Shown here: positions 59,878 through 64,000 of the stretch, in pieces | How positions within the stretch are numbered: position 1 is the first letter of the stretch | How the letters are laid out: the number at the start of each line of letters is the position of its first letter | NCBI GenBank assembly: GCA_015178975.1 | Contig: WHVD01000135.1 | Location: forward strand, 124,001-188,000 | Reading direction: 5' to 3' | Origin: Hysterangium stoloniferum | Lineage: Eukaryota > Basidiomycota > Agaricomycetes > Hysterangiales > Hysterangiaceae | Length of the DNA stretch: 64,000 bases | Made by a program: the position numbers and the translations under genes | Notes under the pieces: generated by a model | Databases searched by the model: none | What the model saw: the letters and a program-made list of their open reading frames with translations, nothing else | Told to the model about the DNA's origin: nothing

Positions 59878-61890
59878 ATGACTCTAGAGGACCTTTGCTC
59901 ATCGGCTATTTTCTCAGACATCGCCGAGGGTTCAAGTCTACCCGGAGCAGATGTTGAGCGATCTTACCTACGCGCCATGGCAATATCCAGAGTGTCTGGC
60001 GAGCTTTCCCCGTATTTTCCGCAAGCTTTTTCTTAACAACACACACATAGGCCTCACTTCCAGTGATATCATGACCATGTCTAAAGAGTTTTGGAGATTG
60101 CACATCAATCCCATTTTATGTCTTGATGGCGCCGCCACTACGCTGCTCACCATACAGTACAATTTAGTCGCGGGAACCCTCGGTCCTTTTGTAGGGGCAC
60201 GGGAAGATCTCAAGGGTCTGCTACAGGATATAATGAGCTTCAAAGTAATGTGTGTCATCACTGCATACCGCCTGTGAACAGTGCTCACCTTATTTAGAGG
60301 TCAATTCTGTCTCACAGAAGTTGGACATGGTCTCGATGCGTTTAATTTGGAGACGACGGCGACAATTCTCGAAGACGGTCAGTTTGATCTTCATACTCCT
60401 ACTCAAAATGCGGCAAAGTGGGTTTCCCTGCACACTCAAACCATCGTTTAAATTCAGGTGGTTTCTATATTTCAGATATATGCCACCTACAATCCCAGTG
60501 CTCGGCCTTCCTTGTGTTGCTATTGTTTTTGCGAGGCTCATTGTTAAAGGTGAACATCGTGGGATTAGGCCATTTATCGTACCCCTTAATGATGGCCATA
60601 ATATGTGCCATGGTGTGGAGGCAAAGTGAGTTTGATTGTTCTATAATGAAATCAAGCGATAAATCCACCCTTAGGTTACTTCCATCGCGGGGTGGAAGTC
60701 AACGAGTAAACCACTCCATTACTTCGTTCCACCACGTGAAATTGCCTTGCACAGCTCTTCTTGAAACATGTGAACCGCGGGGTACGCCTCACGAGGAGTT
60801 TCTCAAATCTATATGGCGAGTTTCAGTGGGAGGATTAGCCTTGGCATCGATTGCCATACCGGCACTAAAAATTGCAGCCCATATTGCGACACGCTACAGC
60901 CTCAGACGTATGGTCAGAGGCGCTACGGGATCACTTGTCCCTGTCTTGTCATTTAGTACCCAGCAGCTACCTATCTTCACGTGTCTTGCCCAAATTCTGG
61001 TGCTTGAGGCCTGTTATGCCCATGCAGTGAAGGTGTTTGTGGATAAGAAGGTCGATCAATGCGTCAGACAAGGAGTTGCAACGTGCGTCAAGGCCATTAT
61101 GGTTCAGCATTGTCAGGCTTCCCATCTTGCTTTGTCTGAACGCTGTGGCGCTCAAGGGCTTTTCTCATACAACCAGTTCGTATCACAGCACGTACGTACG
61201 GTATGTATATAGTATGAAAAAAGTTGGACTGACTTCCTAAAACAGAGTGAAATGCGGGGGGTTGCAATTGCCGAAGGGGATGTACTTGTATGCTCCATTC
61301 GTAAGTCTCCTTTTTATGTTTCGAAAATATAAGAAAAATATAAGCACTTTTTCAAAGGTTTAGCTACAGAAATTCTCATCGGAAGATACGAGCTACCTTC
61401 CTCTCCAAACCCCGACAGTCTTCTCAGCAAACATGAACAAGGTATTCTCAACGAAAATACCGCGGTGGCGACTATGTATGGACACCGTAGTGATACATTC
61501 GCCTCCCGTGTTCTCCCCCAGTGTCAAGCTATAGTAGAAGCAATCGGTCACCGCATGGCATACGATGCGGCCCTTGCAGACGGCATTCCGGACAGTCTTC
61601 TGCAATTGTACGCTTGCAGTGCTATCAAAAATGACATGGCGTGGTACGTTGAGAATAAAGTCCTGTCGCGCTCCGAGTTAGTCGGCATGGAAGGCGCCGC
61701 TCTTGAAGCCGCAAAGCCTCATCTACGACGGTGGATAGAAGAACTACGTGTCGACCCATATGTGAAAGCACCGATTACAAGTGATCGGAAGTGGTTTGAA
61801 TTCGTGGGAAAACTAAATGTATTCAGAGGGGAAGCGAGAGGCTATGGTGGTAATTGGGCGCGAAGGGACGCGAAGGTGGCGCGACTGTAA
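59878..61890 (+). CDS. Acyl-CoA dehydrogenase/oxidase-like flavoprotein
   Basis: Start MTLEDLCSSAIFSDIAEG at 59878. Landmarks: FWRLHINPILCLDGAATTLL, CLTEVGHGLDAFNLETTATI (FAD/substrate region of the acyl-CoA oxidase fold), GLPCVAIVFARLIV, GIRPFIVPLNDG, RLLPSRGGSQRVNHSIT-like block, IWRVSVGGLALASIAIPALK, YSLRRMVRG and ALSERCGAQGLFSYNQF. The C-terminal helices end GYGGNWARRD at 61890. It would oxidise an acyl-CoA with FAD. Introns include one ending CACATAG at about 60052 whose best-fitting donor is GC rather than GT, and one at about 60413-60474. The junction near 60243-60299 does not resolve cleanly by hand, so a frameshift is possible. Confidence 0.8.
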
Positions 61891-62954
61891 TAAACGTAGT
61901 TGATATCAATATTCAATGATAATCAAAGTGAAAGAAAAATAAATCCTAAAACTTGGGAAATTCTCAAGCTCCAATGCGGTCATTATGTAACGGTAAAATA
62001 TGTTCTAGCTATAGTTTACTGGTGAGTTTGTTGGGCAGTTCCTAGGTGATAAATTCCTGAGAATAATTGGAATTGTTATATCTCCTTCACGTATTTAAGT
62101 GAAGTAAAAAATGGGCTTTCAAGTCCTACATCGTGTCTCCTTCTTAATTGGGAAGTAGCGCTGGAGCCAAACCACTTTTACTGGGTCTGTTGTTGCCCTG
62201 GACTCTGCAATTTTTCTTTTTCTATTATGATTTCTGACTAGATGCGAAATTGATTTATCTAATAAGCAAAGGTAGAGTTCGCGTCAATCAAAATATACAC
62301 TCGTGCCACTCCTGCTGTGGTGATAAGCATTGTTCAATGGTATTTGAAATATCAATAGTCTTAGATTTCATTTATGTTATTGATACTGGGACAATAGCCA
62401 GACATTACAACCTGAAGTTGAAATCATTCAAGATGTTCGTCCACCTTCGCGCCATCATGATGGCCCATCTATACCGCATGGCAGCTGGCCAAAATAATTC
62501 TCGGGCCGACGCAGGTGCTGCTTGTAAGGAGCAACCCCGCTGATTTCCATCGGAAATATCCTTTCGTATTGCGCGGGAGTTCCATTATAGGCTATGCCGT
62601 CATATATAATATAAATAGGAGTTGGTGAAACTACCACCAACTCTTGTCACGCATGGAGTCCTTGGTTCGAACACCGTCCACTCGGCAAAGATACTATTCC
62701 GTAAAACATCCCTTTTTCTAACCTGCACTACGACACCATCCTTTCGTCCGTTTTTTTCATCACAAACGGGAAGGGTTAATCACACGCAGACCCCAGCCGG
62801 AAGTCAGGCAAAAAATAATTTGCAATATCTAACCATTAAAATTGGTTAATAAATTATAAATTATACAAAATGTTAGCTCTTTTTATAATGTGGTCTTAGG
62901 TCATAAAATATTGTGAGGGATTCGATAAACATATTAACCATCCAGAGTCCTGAT
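61891..62954. other. Intergenic region between convergent acyl-CoA oxidase-like and P450-C genes
   Basis: No supported gene. A frame at 62250-62543 is open but unrecognised. The middle is AT-rich. Confidence 0.4.
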
Positions 62955-64000
62955 TCAAGTATCGGTATTTACTCTCGAAGTCGCCTGGACAAGTAACGGC
63001 TGTCGAAAGACAGTGGTCCTCATGTTTACAACATTTTCTTCGAAATATGCGTGTCGGAAACTGGGTGCCAGAGTGATGTCAAATTCCAGCAATAACTTTG
63101 CTGCAACAAGGTGAAGCTCCTGAATAGCCAAGGTTTTACCGAGGCAACCGAAAGGTCCTACACAGGATGTGTTTAGCGGTACCTAATGGAGTACAGAGAC
63201 CTACCATAAGAGAAACACATCACGGCGGATTTATTCAAAATCGAATTGGGACCCAGTCCACCTGGCAGCCACCTTTCTGGTCTGAACTCAAGGGGAAAAG
63301 GGGAGAAATTCTCGGGATTAACCTGCTGTGTAAATGCTGGAACTGCAACGGTAGTTCCTTCAGGAATGTAGGTGCCGCTCAAATAAGCACCTCCCCGTGG
63401 AACCACGCGAGGGAGACCTGGAAATGGAGTTCCCAGACGAAGTCCTTCATTTACAACCGCGTTAAGATAAGGCATTGATGTCAAATCATCGTGGCTGGAG
63501 CCGATAATCTTGTCTGGAAATGTAGCATCAAGTTCGGCGGATAATTTCTCGTACACGGCTCGATTAGACAAGACATGATATAAGAGTAGGGTAAGCACTC
63601 CAGATGTCGTGTCAGATCCTGTGACAGTGGTTTATCAATGAAATGTTATTATTTTTTAAAATGATTCGCATACCGGCTTGGATAGCAAAAAGAGTATCCA
63701 GATTCAATTCTGCGTCATTGAGGTTCGACCCTAGCTATATTCAACAATTTAGAGTCAGTCATAATTTTTACCTGTGCAGGATGTAGTATGGCTTACAAGG
63801 TGGGACGAGATATCTGAAGTAGTCTCTTCTGACAATCTCCTAGAAGCGACAAGGCTCTGTGCGAGTCTTTCCAACGCGTGTACATCTTTAGTTACCGGGA
63901 GGTACCACATTATGTCGAACAATGCGGGCATCTCTCCAAGCCTATTGAGCTTCATTAGAGATGTATGTTCGGTATAAATTAAATTCGTTACACTTCAAAT
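62955..64000 (-). CDS. Cytochrome P450 (P450-C), 5' end outside window
   Basis: The gene enters from the right edge. Visible parts: LGEMPALFDIMWYLPVTKDV (63755-63955), an I-helix region broken by an intron near 63620-63675, ExxR in NEGLRLG near 63440, PERW near 63270, and the heme loop FSYGPFGCLG split by a phase-1 intron (about 63163-63209). The last exon ends SRVNTDT at 62955. Sequence blocks and intron positions match P450-B, marking the pair as a recent local duplication in opposite orientation. Its N-terminus is beyond 64000, so integrity cannot be judged. Confidence 0.85.

Overview
The window looks like basidiomycete (Agaricomycetes-type mushroom) genomic DNA. Genes are split by many 46-60 bp GT-AG introns. 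The genes include CHO2, DUF1365, DUF6534 and DUF6535/HEAT-ARM families plus several P450s, and repeats are dominated by decayed Ty3 (chromodomain) and Copia-type LTR retroelements. There are no bacterial operons, rRNA genes or CRISPR arrays.

Left third, 1-12.9 kb: a dead Ty3 element on the minus strand (1-6385, left end outside the window) is inserted into a second retroelement read on the plus strand (6386-8330), whose reverse transcriptase runs into a 19-bp minisatellite (8331-8913). Next come a Copia-like gag fragment split by a 544-bp solo LTR with target duplication, and an inverted, decayed copy of the 3' half of an SDR gene whose intact parent lies 40 kb away at 51.2-52.6 kb.

12.9-21.4 kb, minus strand: the most striking gene. 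It has a DUF6535 membrane N-terminus followed by 33 near-identical 39-residue HEAT/ARM repeats, each encoded by its own phase-1 symmetric exon (31 of 117 bp, 2 of 105 bp) separated by near-identical introns of about 49 bp. My 42-exon model sums to 6447 coding bases (2148 aa plus stop) with no in-frame stop found by hand translation. A unique two-exon spacer divides the repeats into blocks of 18 and 15.

21.4-37.9 kb: repeat land. It holds LTR pieces, a tRNA-like gene, a CTAG-rich MITE, a 44-bp foldback, and a second dead Ty3 element (25.7-35.8 kb) into which four different solo LTRs have inserted, each with a perfect 5-bp target duplication. Both Ty3 elements carry, on the strand opposite gag-pol, an extra reading frame with paired CxxC motifs.

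37.9-45 kb: ordinary genes. A cytidine/dCMP-deaminase-like gene (frame break) and CHO2 (phosphatidylethanolamine N-methyltransferase) lie on the minus strand, and a DUF1365 gene lies on the plus strand. CHO2 and DUF1365 start 97 bp apart, which suggests shared regulation in lipid metabolism.

45-64 kb: an MFS-like remnant, a second MITE copy, then a metabolic neighbourhood: P450-A (-), SDR (+), P450-B (+), a DUF6534 membrane protein (-), an acyl-CoA dehydrogenase/oxidase-like gene (+) and P450-C (-, running off the right end). Three P450s, an SDR and an acyl-CoA oxidase-like enzyme resemble the tailoring part of a secondary-metabolite or lipid-modifying cluster, but no core synthase is visible. 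Exon coordinates were worked out by hand and may be off by a base or two.
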